Assembly: GCA_016293155.1 (NCBI GenBank)
Contig: JAEDEU010000022.1
Span: 1-18,736, forward strand
Direction of reading: 5' to 3'
DNA length: 18,736 bases
From: Clostridiaceae bacterium
Lineage (GTDB): Bacteria > Bacillota > Clostridia > Oscillospirales > Butyricicoccaceae
Shown here: piece after piece, positions 1 through 8,365 of the stretch
Layout: each line of letters opens with the position of its first letter
How positions within the stretch are numbered: the stretch's first letter is position 1
Made by a program: the position numbers and the translations under genes
Notes under the pieces: generated by a model
What the model saw: only the letters and a program-made list of their open reading frames with translations
What the model was told of the DNA's origin: nothing
The model's database searches: none

Positions 1-2033
1 TTAAACATCCCGTCGCCCGTGACCTCGAACAGCCTGCGCACGCGCGCTTTGAGCGCCGGATGTCGTTCCAGCTCCGGATCCTCCCGGAGCAACGCATCCG
101 CCGCGCGCTTTGCGCCCTCGACCAGCCGCACATCGGTCACCGGATCGGCAAGCGTGAGGGGCGGCAGCCCGTGCTGCCGCGTGCCGAAAAAGTCACCCGC
201 GCCGCGCTGCTCCAGATCTGCCTGCGCGATCGCAAAACCGTCATTGGTCGCACACAGTGTTTTCAGGCGCTTTCTGGCATTCTCACCTTTGTCCGCGCCG
301 AAAAATACACAGTATGACTGCCGGGTACCGCGTCCGACGCGCCCGCGCAGCTGGTGCAGCTGGGACAGACCGAAGCAGTCTGCATTCTCCACCACCATCA
401 GCGTCGCGTTCGGCACATTCACGCCGACTTCGATTACGGTCGTGGAAACCAGAATATCCGCCTTTCCGGCGGCAAACTGCGCCATCACCGCATCTTTTTC
501 CGCTGATTTCATGCGCCCGTGCACGAGCAGAGTTTTCCGGTGCGGCAGTACCTTTTTCAGCTGCTCGGCGCACCGCTCGGCGCTCATGCGTCCGGTATCT
601 CCATCCTCAACCAGCGGACAAACCACATATGCCTGACCGCCCAGTCCGCACTGCTTGTCGATAAATCGGATAATGCGCTCGCGCATCCGCTCCCCGACCG
701 CATAGGTTTCCACCTTCTGCCGTCCGGGCGGCAGCTCGTCAATGATGGACACATCCAGATCGCCGTACATCAGCAGCGCCAGCGTGCGCGGAATGGGCGT
801 TGCGGACATGACGAGCAGATGCACCCGCTCCCCCTTCTGCGTCAGCGCGGCGCGCTGTCCCACGCCGAAGCGGTGCTGCTCGTCCACCACCGCCACGCCA
901 AGGCGCGAAAATGTCACGTTTTCGCTGATGAGCGCGTGTGTACCGATCACAATATGTGCCGCGCCGTTTTCGATTTCCTCCAGTGCCTCGCGCCGCTGCT
1001 TTGCGGTCAGCGAGCCGGTCAGCAGTGTGCACGAAATGCCCAGCCGCGCAAACAGAGGCTGCATGGTCTGCAAATGCTGCTGCGCGAGCAGCTCGGTCGG
1101 CGCCATAATCGCCGTCTGATACCCGTTGCGCGCGGCAAGAAAACCCAGCGCCGCCGCAACCATGGTCTTGCCGGAGCCGACATCTCCCTGAACCAGCCGG
1201 CTGAGCGGTCTGCCCTCGGCAATATCCATACAGCACTGCTCGATGGCGCGCTGCTGTGCGCCGGTCAGCTCAAACGGCAGAGCGCGGTAAAACAGCCGCA
1301 GGCTGAGATCCTTCATCGGCAGTCCGTGCACGCCCGCACGCCGCTGACGGAGCTGGCTCAGCCCGCAGGAGAGCAGAAACAGCTCCTCAAATACCGCCCT
1401 GCGCCGCGCCGCCTGCGCCTGCTGCACGGTCTGGGGGCAGTGAATCGCACAGATCGTATCTCGGATGTGCGGCAGTCCATACCGTTCCCGAATCTCCGGC
1501 GGAATCACATCCTCCATGTGTTCCGGCAGCGCAGAAAGCGCTGCCGCCGCCGCCTTCTGCACATCGCCCTGCCGCAGTCCTGCGGTCAGCGGATAAACCG
1601 GCACAATTCTGCCGCCTTCCCTCCCGGGGCGCGGTGCTTCAAACACCGGGGCAACCATCACCGGACGCCCATTTTCCATCTGCACCCTGCCGTAAAACAG
1701 ATATTCCTGTCCGGCGGACAGCTGGCGCGCCACATAGGACTGCTGAAAAAAACGCAGCAGGAGCGTTCCGCTCTCGTCAAACACAATGCAGCGCGTCAGC
1801 TCCATCCCGCGGCGCAGCCGGGCGGTCTGCGGCGGAGCGCCGACCACGGCGCGCACGCACGCCTTCTCTCCGGCCGGCAGCCGGTCAATCGGGATAACCG
1901 CACTGCGGTCCTCATAGCTCCGCGGGTAAAATGCCAGCACATCGTTTAATGTGTACAGCCCCAGCTTTTCAAACTGCTCCGCCTTTTTGGGACCGATCCC
2001 CTTGACGAATCGGATGGGATCGGACAAATTCAT
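1..2033 (-). CDS. recG: ATP-dependent DNA helicase RecG (C-terminus cut by window edge)
   Basis: Superfamily 2 helicase that remodels stalled replication forks and branch-migrates Holliday junctions. The frame is open from the ATG at 2033 to the window edge, giving 677 codons; RecG is usually about 680 residues, so only a few are missing. Visible motifs: helix-hairpin-helix-like GIGPKKAEQF near residues 13-22 at the start of the wedge region, Walker A GDVGSGKT at 283-290, Walker B box DEQHRFG at 384-390, MSATPIPRT at 409-417, and motif VI QLRGRVGR at 561-568. No frameshift was seen. The start codon overlaps the lexA stop (ATGA), so the two are probably translationally coupled and transcribed from the lexA promoter. 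In Bacillus recG lies in the yloU-yloV neighbourhood; here the homologues of those genes diverge from lexA-recG. Confidence 0.97.
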   Translation of the reverse strand, partial: MNLSDPIRFVKGIGPKKAEQFEKLGLYTLNDVLAFYPRSYEDRSAVIPIDRLPAGEKACVRAVVGAPPQTARLRRGMELTRCIVFDESGTLLLRFFQQSYVARQLSAGQEYLFYGRVQMENGRPVMVAPVFEAPRPGREGGRIVPVYPLTAGLRQGDVQKAAAAALSALPEHMEDVIPPEIRERYGLPHIRDTICAIHCPQTVQQAQAARRRAVFEELFLLSCGLSQLRQRRAGVHGLPMKDLSLRLFYRALPFELTGAQQRAIEQCCMDIAEGRPLSRLVQGDVGSGKTMVAAALGFLAARNGYQTAIMAPTELLAQQHLQTMQPLFARLGISCTLLTGSLTAKQRREALEEIENGAAHIVIGTHALISENVTFSRLGVAVVDEQHRFGVGQRAALTQKGERVHLLVMSATPIPRTLALLMYGDLDVSIIDELPPGRQKVETYAVGERMRERIIRFIDKQCGLGGQAYVVCPLVEDGDTGRMSAERCAEQLKKVLPHRKTLLVHGRMKSAEKDAVMAQFAAGKADILVSTTVIEVGVNVPNATLMVVENADCFGLSQLHQLRGRVGRGTRQSYCVFFGADKGENARKRLKTLCATNDGFAIAQADLEQRGAGDFFGTRQHGLPPLTLADPVTDVRLVEGAKRAADALLREDPELERHPALKARVRRLFEVTGDGMF

Positions 2034-2626
2034 GACGGATACTTGCGGTACAGCATGACAACAACGCCCAAAATATATCCTTCATCGCCGTCAATCGGCG
2101 GATAGGCAGGGTTTTCCGGCATGAGCACGACATGACCGTCCTGCTTGGTCAGACGCTTGCAGGTTGCCTCCTCGCCGATGAGCGCGACGACAATCTCGCC
2201 CTCCTCCGCGTGATCCTGCTTGCGCACGATAATATAATCGCCGTCGTAGATACCCGCGCCGATCATGGAGCTGCCCTGAATGCGCAGAGCAAAATGCTCG
2301 CCGCGGCTGCTGCTCATGTCAATCGGGATATAGCCCTCGACGTCCTCAACCGCCAGAATCGGCATACCTGCGGTAACGCGTCCGAGGATGGGCACACGGG
2401 TAATCGGGGTATTGGAGCCCTTGACCGAAACGGTGCGCGTCTTTCGCCCCGCCTTATCCAGATAACCCTGTTCGATCAGTTTTTTGATATGCGAATGCAC
2501 AGTGGACGGAGAACGCAGTCCGACCGCTGCCGCGATCTCACGGACCGTAGGCGGGTAACCGTTTTCATCCGTATAACTTCCAACAAAATCCAAAATTTGC
2601 TGCTGCTTTGCGGAGATTCCTTTCAT
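2030..2626 (-). CDS. lexA: LexA SOS repressor
   Basis: Transcriptional repressor of the SOS regulon, inactivated by RecA-stimulated self-cleavage. It has 198 residues, a normal length. The N-terminal winged-helix DNA-binding domain spans about residues 1-65, with recognition-helix sequence SPSTVHSHIKKL. The cleavage site is Ala86-Gly87 in VTAGMP, and the catalytic dyad is Ser120 (in GSSMIGAG) and Lys157 (in TCKRL). The residue before the catalytic Ser is Ser rather than the common Asp of GDSM. The ATG at 2626 has an AAAGGA ribosome site 11 bases upstream. It is the first gene of a two-gene unit with recG, and a candidate LexA box lies over its promoter, as expected for autoregulation. Confidence 0.97.
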   Translation of the reverse strand: MKGISAKQQQILDFVGSYTDENGYPPTVREIAAAVGLRSPSTVHSHIKKLIEQGYLDKAGRKTRTVSVKGSNTPITRVPILGRVTAGMPILAVEDVEGYIPIDMSSSRGEHFALRIQGSSMIGAGIYDGDYIIVRKQDHAEEGEIVVALIGEEATCKRLTKQDGHVVLMPENPAYPPIDGDEGYILGVVVMLYRKYPS

Positions 2627-2677
2627 GGCAAACCGTTCCTTTCTGCATTGATTTCAGTCTGGATTGCTTTTATTTTT

Positions 2678-2706
2678 ATTTTACTACATTTCTTTCAAAA
2701 AATCAA
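2678..2706 (-). promoter_or_regulatory. lexA-recG promoter (predicted)
   Basis: On the minus strand a -35 box TTGATT (2706-2701) is followed after 17 bases by a -10 box TAAAAT (2683-2678). Transcription would start near 2671, giving a leader of about 45 bases before the lexA ATG. The candidate LexA box at 2704-2717 overlaps the -35. Confidence 0.5.
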
Positions 2707-2717
2707 ACAAATGTTTT
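2704..2717. promoter_or_regulatory. lexA: Candidate LexA box (SOS operator)
   Basis: CAAACAAATGTTTT matches the Gram-positive SOS consensus CGAACRNRYGTTYG at 12 of 14 positions, including the paired AAC/GTT core. It overlaps the predicted lexA -35 box, the usual arrangement for lexA autorepression. A further unpaired half-site TGTTCG lies at 2723-2728. Confidence 0.6.
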
Positions 2718-2757
2718 GTAGATGTTCGTTTTTTTTATCTGCGTCATTTGAATACCC

Positions 2758-2786
2758 TTGTGTAAACTTTCAAATTATTATATACT
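2758..2786 (+). promoter_or_regulatory. Promoter of the asp23-fakA-pth operon (predicted)
   Basis: TTGTGT (2758-2763), 17-base spacer, TATACT (2781-2786). The start would be near 2793, about 32 bases before the first gene, with an AGGAGG ribosome site at 2811-2816. It is divergent from the lexA promoter within the same AT-rich intergenic stretch. Confidence 0.6.
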
Positions 2787-2824
2787 GTTAGTAGTATTAC
2801 CTTGTATGTGAGGAGGATTTCGTT

Positions 2825-3175
2825 ATGATGATCAAAGCTGAACTTGGCACAATCGACATATCGCCAAACGTTCTTGCCGATATCGCAGGCTACGCCGCAA
2901 TGAGCTGCTTCGGTGTAAAGGGAATGACAATCCGTTCTGTCTCCGATGGTCTTGCGCATCTGCTGCGCCGCGAGAGCATGTCCCGCGGCGTGCGCATCCG
3001 GGAGGAGGACGACGGCGGCGTGAGCATTGATCTGCACCTTGCGGTGGAGCACGGGGTCAACATTGCGACGGTATGCCGTTCGATCATCGGAGAAGTCCGT
3101 TATCATGTTGAGCGGCTGACCGGCATTGATGTCAAAAATGTAGACGTCTATGTCGAAGCCATCCGCGCAGAATGA
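2825..3175 (+). CDS. Asp23/Gls24 (DUF322, YloU-like) family protein
   Basis: Small Asp23-family protein of 116 residues. In Firmicutes one paralogue of this family sits directly before the DAK2-domain gene (yloU-yloV in Bacillus), exactly as here. The N-terminal phrase GTIDISPNVLADIAGYAA and the later stretch GVSIDLHLAVEHGVNIATV are typical of the family, as is the ending with a valine-rich strand (KNVDVYVEAI). The biochemical role is not settled: family members have been linked to the cell envelope and to lipid metabolism. An ideal AGGAGG lies 8 bases before the ATG at 2825; a second ATG follows immediately. It is the first gene of the operon with fakA and pth. Confidence 0.9.
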   Translation: MMIKAELGTIDISPNVLADIAGYAAMSCFGVKGMTIRSVSDGLAHLLRRESMSRGVRIREEDDGGVSIDLHLAVEHGVNIATVCRSIIGEVRYHVERLTGIDVKNVDVYVEAIRAE

Positions 3176-3197
3176 TAACTGCGATTGTGGAACACAG

Positions 3198-3216
3198 GGG
3201 CAGCCTCATGCTGCCC
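3198..3216 (+). other. Stem-loop between asp23 and fakA
   Basis: A perfect 7-base-pair stem, GGGCAGC / GCTGCCC with a 5-base loop, ends 5 bases before the GAGGAGG ribosome site of fakA. No T-run follows, so it is not an intrinsic terminator. It may influence relative translation or mRNA stability. Confidence 0.5.
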
Positions 3217-3236
3217 GATTGAGGAGGATATTCACT

Positions 3237-4889
3237 TTGTCTAAACTGATCGACGGCGCTCTGTTCTGTGCGATGGTCATCGAGGGTGCACTTTGTATCG
3301 AGGACCAGAAGGAACAGGCCAATGCACTGAATGTATTTCCCGTGCCGGACGGAGATACCGGTACCAATATGTCCCTGACGATGTCATCCGCCCGTCAGGA
3401 GGTTGCCAAGCTGTCCGAGCCGACGCTGGCAAAGGCAGCAGATACCACGGCTTCCGCCCTGCTGCGCGGTGCGCGCGGCAATTCCGGCGTCATTCTGTCG
3501 CTGTTATTCCGCGGCGTTGCCAAGCATCTGAAAAAAGCGGCCGATCCGGCCGGCGGCATGGATCTCGCGCTTGCGCTGAGCGAGGGTGTCCGCGCCGCAT
3601 ATAAGGCGGTCATGAAGCCCGCCGAGGGCACCATCCTGACGGTTTCGCGCGTTTCCGCCCAGCACGCACTGGAGCTGTGCCAGAGCAATCCGGAAATCGG
3701 ATGCGATGTGGTACTCGACGAAGTCATCCGGTCCGCCGAGGAGGCGCTTGCCGAAACGCAGCATCAGAATCCCGTGCTGGAAAAGGCGGGCGTTGTCGAT
3801 GCCGGCGGTTTTGGCTATATTGCCGTGCTCAAGGGTATGCGCGATGCCTATCACGGCATTCAGAAGGAGCACAAGCAGGCGGAGGCGGAGCAGCCGACCG
3901 GCGGTGTCTTCTCCGAGATCCGCGATGAGGACATCACGTTTACCTACTGCACCGAGTTTATCGCGGAGCGACGCGACCGCTCGCGCAATGTCCAGCGTCT
4001 GCGCTCCTTCCTGTCCACCATCGGCGACAGCCTGGTTGTGGTGGAGGATGACGAAATTGTCAAGGTACACGTACACACCGATCAGCCGAACGAAGCGCTC
4101 GCCAAGGGCTTACAGTTCGGTCCGCTGCTGACGGTCAAGATTGAAAATATGCGCCAGCAGCATTCGGCAAAGATTGTCGAGGAGGCTGCCGGACTGGAGA
4201 GCCGCCGCGTCATCGCCGAGCCGGAAAAGCGCTATGGCTTTGTCGCCGTCGCTGCCGGCGAGGGTCTGGTCAATGTATTCCACGATCTGGGCGCCGACGA
4301 GGTGGTCGAGGGCGGTCAGACCATGAATCCGTCCACGGACGATATTTTGAAGGCAATCGACGCAGTTCCCGCCGAGATTGTCTACGTCCTGCCGAACAAT
4401 AAAAACATCATCATGGCAGCCGAGCAGGCAATTCCGCTGTGCGAGACCAAGCAGGTGATTGTCATCGGCACGCGCAATATCCCGCAGGGCATTTCCGCCA
4501 TGCTGATCTTCGATCCGGACGGCGAGCCGGAGGACAATACCGAGGCAATGAAGGACGCGATCAACAGCGTCCGCTCCGGTCAGGTCACCTACGCCGCGCG
4601 CAATTCGGATTTTGACGGCAAGAAGATCAAGAAGGACGAGTATCTTGCGCTGTTCGAGTCGCGCCTGTGCGCCAACAGCAAGAAGATGGATGATGCCATC
4701 AAGAAGCTGGTGCGCGAGATGACGCGCAGCGACTGCTCGTTTGCCAACATCATCTACGGCGAGTCCATGACCGAGGAGGATGCGGAGCGTGTTCAGGCGA
4801 TGTTCCTCAAGGAGCGTCCGGATCTGGAGTGCACCATCATCAACGGCGGTCAGCCGGTTTACTATTTTATTCTTTCCACAGAAGGTTAA
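3237..4889 (+). CDS. fakA: FakA-like fatty acid kinase (DAK2 domain, YloV)
   Basis: ATP-binding kinase subunit that phosphorylates fatty acids presented by DegV-family FakB proteins, feeding exogenous fatty acids into phospholipid synthesis. With the TTG start at 3237 (AGGAGG at 3222-3227, 9-base spacing) it has 550 residues, the usual length. An upstream in-frame start at 3150 would lie inside asp23 and lacks a matching ribosome site. The DhaL/DAK2 nucleotide domain shows FPVPDGDTGTNM at residues 34-45, with the metal-binding Asp pair, and GARGNSGVILS at 78-88. Middle and C-terminal FakA domains follow, including an HVHTD motif in the middle domain. No fakB gene is in the window. Pth follows after 3 bases. 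Confidence 0.93.
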   Translation: MSKLIDGALFCAMVIEGALCIEDQKEQANALNVFPVPDGDTGTNMSLTMSSARQEVAKLSEPTLAKAADTTASALLRGARGNSGVILSLLFRGVAKHLKKAADPAGGMDLALALSEGVRAAYKAVMKPAEGTILTVSRVSAQHALELCQSNPEIGCDVVLDEVIRSAEEALAETQHQNPVLEKAGVVDAGGFGYIAVLKGMRDAYHGIQKEHKQAEAEQPTGGVFSEIRDEDITFTYCTEFIAERRDRSRNVQRLRSFLSTIGDSLVVVEDDEIVKVHVHTDQPNEALAKGLQFGPLLTVKIENMRQQHSAKIVEEAAGLESRRVIAEPEKRYGFVAVAAGEGLVNVFHDLGADEVVEGGQTMNPSTDDILKAIDAVPAEIVYVLPNNKNIIMAAEQAIPLCETKQVIVIGTRNIPQGISAMLIFDPDGEPEDNTEAMKDAINSVRSGQVTYAARNSDFDGKKIKKDEYLALFESRLCANSKKMDDAIKKLVREMTRSDCSFANIIYGESMTEEDAERVQAMFLKERPDLECTIINGGQPVYYFILSTEG

Positions 4890-4892
4890 GCA

Positions 4893-5531
4893 ATGTCCAT
4901 TTTTGATCTGTTCGCTCAGATTGAGCAGAAGCGCACCGCCGCACCGGCAACGCCGCCGGAGTGGCTGGTGGTCGGCTTGGGCAATCCGGGCAAAAAATAC
5001 GAAAACACCCGTCATAACACCGGATTTCTGGTGATGGACACGCTGTGCCGGGAGCACGGCGTATCCTGTGACCGCTCCCGCTTCCGCGCCCTGACCGGAG
5101 AGGCGGTGCTGGGCGGCAAGCGCGTGCTGCTGCTCAAGCCGCAGACCTTTATGAATCTCTCGGGCGAGGCAGTACGCGAGGCGGCAGCCTTTTACAAAAT
5201 TCCGCCTGAGCGCGTGCTGGTCATTTTTGACGACATCTCGCTGCCGGTCGGCACGCTGCGCATCCGCGCAAAGGGCTCTGCCGGCGGTCAGAACGGCGTG
5301 AAAAACATCATCGCACAGCTCGGCTCAGAGCAGTTCCCGCGCATCAAGGTCGGCATCGGCGGCAAGCCGCATCCGGACTATGATCTGGCAGACTGGGTGC
5401 TTTCCTCCTTCCGTCCGGAGGAGCAGGAAGCGATGCAGGATGCCGCAAAGCGTGCGGCGGCAGCGGTCAGCGAGCTGATTGAGCACGGCGTGCCGAGCGC
5501 TGTGCAGAAGTACAACGGCAAGGGGAAATAA
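4893..5531 (+). CDS. pth: Peptidyl-tRNA hydrolase
   Basis: Cleaves peptidyl-tRNA released from stalled ribosomes and recycles the tRNA. It has 212 residues. The enzyme core begins at about residue 24 with WLVVGLGNPGKKYENTRHNTG, containing the conserved Asn31 and catalytic His41. QTFMNLSG and FDDISLPVGTLRIR follow, with the conserved Asn and Asp. The first 23 residues (MSIFDLFAQIEQK and a Pro/Ala stretch) are an extra N-terminal leader relative to the E. coli enzyme; I kept this start because it lies 3 bases after the fakA stop, with GAAGG inside the end of fakA as the probable ribosome site. Confidence 0.96.
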   Translation: MSIFDLFAQIEQKRTAAPATPPEWLVVGLGNPGKKYENTRHNTGFLVMDTLCREHGVSCDRSRFRALTGEAVLGGKRVLLLKPQTFMNLSGEAVREAAAFYKIPPERVLVIFDDISLPVGTLRIRAKGSAGGQNGVKNIIAQLGSEQFPRIKVGIGGKPHPDYDLADWVLSSFRPEEQEAMQDAAKRAAAAVSELIEHGVPSAVQKYNGKGK

Positions 5532-5567
5532 CACAATCCGCTTCCGATTTCGAGGTGTATCGCTACT

Positions 5568-6137
5568 ATGAATCTGATTTTTGCCGGACTGATCTTTGTC
5601 CTGATGGATATCAACAACCAGTTCGGAACCATTACGATCAATCTTCTGCCGAGCTTTGATATCCTTCCGGATTTTTTGGGATATCTTCTGATTGCACTCG
5701 GTCTGCGCACAACCGCAGACAAAAGCATCTGCTTCAAAAAGGTGCGTCCCTATATCCGCGCGGCAGGCGTCTATACCTTGCTTCTGTACGCGCTGGATTT
5801 TTGGGAAATCACCGACCGTCTGGGTGCGCTTGGGCTGTTTGCTCATCTGATCGCAACCATCCTGACGCTGTACACCACCTATCTGATCGGGCTGGGGCTG
5901 AATGATCTGGAGGACGCGCGGTTCTGCGTTCTGCGCGCCTATGCCGTCTACGAGGCATGGCGCGCGCTGATGATCTCCCGCGTTGCGGCGTATGCGTATC
6001 AGCTGCTTGTGATCTATCCCCCGCATCTGCCCGAGGTGTTCGTGCTGGAATTCGCGCTGATTTCCACGCTGTGCACGCTGTATTTCCTGTTCCGCTTCGG
6101 ACAGGCACGCCACCGGTATTATCGGTTTATCCGTTAA
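5568..6137 (+). CDS. Unrecognised polytopic membrane protein
   Basis: A 189-residue hydrophobic protein with about five predicted membrane segments. They lie near residues 2-16, 29-45, 65-80, 88-110 and 155-176, and the C-terminus is basic (RFGQARHRYYRFIR). I do not recognise a family. It lies 36 bases after pth with a GAGGTG ribosome site, and a terminator follows directly, so it is probably the last gene of the asp23-fakA-pth operon. Its Leu-rich composition and absence of charged catalytic motifs give no hint of an enzyme. Function unknown. Confidence 0.75.
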   Translation: MNLIFAGLIFVLMDINNQFGTITINLLPSFDILPDFLGYLLIALGLRTTADKSICFKKVRPYIRAAGVYTLLLYALDFWEITDRLGALGLFAHLIATILTLYTTYLIGLGLNDLEDARFCVLRAYAVYEAWRALMISRVAAYAYQLLVIYPPHLPEVFVLEFALISTLCTLYFLFRFGQARHRYYRFIR

Positions 6138-6149
6138 AAGCTGCATAAG

Positions 6150-6181
6150 AAAGGACAGTATCCACAGATACTGTCCTTTTT
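6150..6181. terminator. Bidirectional intrinsic terminator
   Basis: A perfect 12-base-pair stem (arms 6150-6161 and 6168-6179) with a 6-base loop, bordered by A residues on the left and T residues on the right. It lies between two convergent genes, the membrane protein ending at 6137 and the ATPase ending at 6191, and can serve both. Confidence 0.85.
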
Positions 6182-6190
6182 CTTACGGTT

Positions 6191-8233
6191 TTATGCCGGA
6201 CGCTTGCAGGTCAGCAGAATGACCTGACGCTCCTTTGCAATCTGCCGCAGCAGCTTCATGCCGCAGGCAGTGCGCTCATCGTCATAGGTGAGGAAGGGAT
6301 CGTCCAGCACCAGCGGAACGGATTCCCCGTTCTCGTCCAGCAGCACCTTGCACGCCGCAAGCCGCAGCGCCAGATACAGCTGGTCACGCGTACCGGAGGA
6401 CAGCTTGAGCGCGTCCAGTGCCGCTGCACTGTTTTCGGCGCGGCACTCCGCCTCAAAGCTCCTGCCGAGGGTCAGCTCGGTATATTTGCCGTCGGTCAGC
6501 GCGGTCAGATATTCCTGTGCATAGCGGTTGATCTCCGGCGACATACGTCCGGTCAGCTCGGTATTCGCCTTGACCAGCGCATCCTTCGCGGCGGCAATCG
6601 CATCCAGATGCCACATAATATCCCGCCGCTCTACGGTCAACAGGTCGCGCCGCGCGATCAGCTCCTCCCGCACGCCGATTGCCTCGGACTTACCCTTGCA
6701 CTGCGCAATGTATTCACGCAGCTCGGTCAGCTCCTCGCGCAGCTCGGCAAGCGTCTGCTTTTTGTTTTCCACATTGGCGCGCGCCGTGCCCTGCGGGCCG
6801 GTCAGCTCCAGAATTTCCAGATACTCGCGGCGAATCGCCAGATACTTCTTTTCAAAGGCATCGCATTCCGCGTGCTGCATCATCAGATCGGTAATCATTT
6901 CGAGCGCCTGCCACTCGTTGACGACCTCCGGCTCGATTGCCTGCGCCGCGTCAATCAGCTTTTCCCGCGCAGCCTCAAACTTTTCCGCAGCCTGTGTATA
7001 CTTGCCGCCCGCAGTCTGACGTCTGCGCTCCAGCTTGGCGCGCTCATCGTCAAAGTCCATCGGCGGACCGGAAAGCTCCTTTGTGCTGCCGATAAAGGTG
7101 ACAATCAAAAAGACCACAGCGAGCACGGAGAACAGGTATGGCATAATATCGCCGAGCGGCAGCACCTTGAACAGGCTGAGCACCGCCAGAATGCCCATCA
7201 CGATTGCCACAAGCATCGACCACCAGCGGATACGGATGTCGGACGTCCCGTAATCATGCGCGCTGTAATCATCCTCCGCGCGGTTGATCTTATCCCACTC
7301 GTCCTCGAAGTGGTCGCGCAGGAAGCGTACCTCCTGATCCGCCGCCTTGACCGCCTGATCCGCCTGCTCATAGCTCTTTTTTGCCTGTTCTGCCGCCGCC
7401 AGCCTGCGCGGCTCGGGCAGCATGGCGCGGCGTTCCTGTAGCTCCTCGCGTGCGCGGCGTTCCTCGGTCTCGGTGCGCTCGCGCTTTGCGATGTACACCG
7501 TATTGAATTCCTCATAGGTCTGCTCGTAATCGTGCTCGGCAGCCTCCAGCTGTTCCTGCACCTGCGGCAGACGGGCTTCGCTCGCGTCAATTTCGCTTTG
7601 CAGCCGGTCGATGCGGTTGATGCCGTCCAGCACCTGCTCCAGCTCGGTTTCGACCTCGCCCAGCTTGCCGCGTCCGCCGCTGCCCTTGAGCTCCAATCTC
7701 CAGCGGTCGAGCTGGCTGACCGCGCGCGCATAGGCTGCCGCATTGTCGCCGGTGCTCGAAAGTGCCAGCATCCGCTCGTCCAGCTCCTCGGTCGCCATGG
7801 TCAGGTCGGTGCCGTCGATCAGCGCGGAGGACTGATAGCCCTGCTCGCCCACGCCGGTGAGCGTTCTGCCGCAGTCCCGGCTGGTCAGCTCCAGGCATTC
7901 CTCATTGGTATCCGCCCAGCGCGCGGAAAATTCCTGCATCAGTCCGCCGCGTCCGGTGGTTCGGCTGATCGTAACCGGCCGTCCCTTCCATTCGATCTGA
8001 ATGCGCCCGCTCATCGGCGAGCCGTCCTGCGGACAGTATTTTGTTTTATCGGACAGCGCCTTTTTGCTGTCGCGCCGCGCGGTGTTCAAGCCGTACAGCA
8101 TCACGCGCAGAAAGTCACACAGCGTGGTCTTTCCGCCCTCATTCGGCATGTAAATGACATTAAAGCCATCCTTGAATGTGAACTCTCGTCCTCCCATCAT
8201 GCCGAAATTCCCCTGTGCCGAAATAAATTTCAT
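6191..8233 (-). CDS. AAA/SMC-type ATPase, YhaN-like, with central membrane hairpin
   Basis: A 680-residue ATPase of the RecN/SbcC/YhaN type. The N-terminal P-loop is PNEGGKTT at residues 30-37; the first Gly of the classical Walker A (GxxxxGKT) is Met29. A long charged coiled-coil region runs over about 180-330. A hydrophobic pair of membrane segments lies near 337-357 and 361-382, followed by a second coiled coil. The C-terminal half-site has the ABC-type signature LSSGTRDQL near 609 and the Walker B box LVLDDPFLTYDD near 638. Homologues often sit next to an SbcD-like metallophosphoesterase, but none is present here. Start at 8233 has GAGGAG just upstream. The substrate is unknown; a role in DNA repair at the membrane is inference. 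Confidence 0.8.
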   Translation of the reverse strand: MKFISAQGNFGMMGGREFTFKDGFNVIYMPNEGGKTTLCDFLRVMLYGLNTARRDSKKALSDKTKYCPQDGSPMSGRIQIEWKGRPVTISRTTGRGGLMQEFSARWADTNEECLELTSRDCGRTLTGVGEQGYQSSALIDGTDLTMATEELDERMLALSSTGDNAAAYARAVSQLDRWRLELKGSGGRGKLGEVETELEQVLDGINRIDRLQSEIDASEARLPQVQEQLEAAEHDYEQTYEEFNTVYIAKRERTETEERRAREELQERRAMLPEPRRLAAAEQAKKSYEQADQAVKAADQEVRFLRDHFEDEWDKINRAEDDYSAHDYGTSDIRIRWWSMLVAIVMGILAVLSLFKVLPLGDIMPYLFSVLAVVFLIVTFIGSTKELSGPPMDFDDERAKLERRRQTAGGKYTQAAEKFEAAREKLIDAAQAIEPEVVNEWQALEMITDLMMQHAECDAFEKKYLAIRREYLEILELTGPQGTARANVENKKQTLAELREELTELREYIAQCKGKSEAIGVREELIARRDLLTVERRDIMWHLDAIAAAKDALVKANTELTGRMSPEINRYAQEYLTALTDGKYTELTLGRSFEAECRAENSAAALDALKLSSGTRDQLYLALRLAACKVLLDENGESVPLVLDDPFLTYDDERTACGMKLLRQIAKERQVILLTCKRPA

Positions 8234-8336
8234 ATTGCTCCTCTATCCTTTCGGGGATGTTCCATTTCGGTCGCGCCCCGCGCGGGCAGCCGTCTGCCGC
8301 ACGCAATGCAGTGCTAAATGGTATTAAATCCTCTAC

Positions 8337-8365
8337 ATTATAACAATTTGTGACGCGCTTGACAA
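8337..8365 (-). promoter_or_regulatory. Promoter of the YhaN-like ATPase gene (predicted)
   Basis: On the minus strand TTGTCA (8365-8360), a 17-base spacer and a perfect TATAAT (8342-8337). It would give a leader of nearly 100 bases before the ATG at 8233. That leader contains a small GC-rich hairpin around 8282-8300. Confidence 0.7.

Noticed and set aside
519..1949. 476-codon open frame on the plus strand within recG
   Set aside because: His/Arg/Gln-rich translation with no family character; antisense to all RecG helicase motifs.
4110..5057. 315-codon open frame antisense to fakA and pth
   Set aside because: Covers two genes with clear conserved motifs on the other strand and lacks a ribosome site.
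6150..6181. CRISPR repeat or attachment site
   Set aside because: A single hairpin between convergent genes with A/T flanks; no repeated copies, no integrase and no mobile-element genes in the window.
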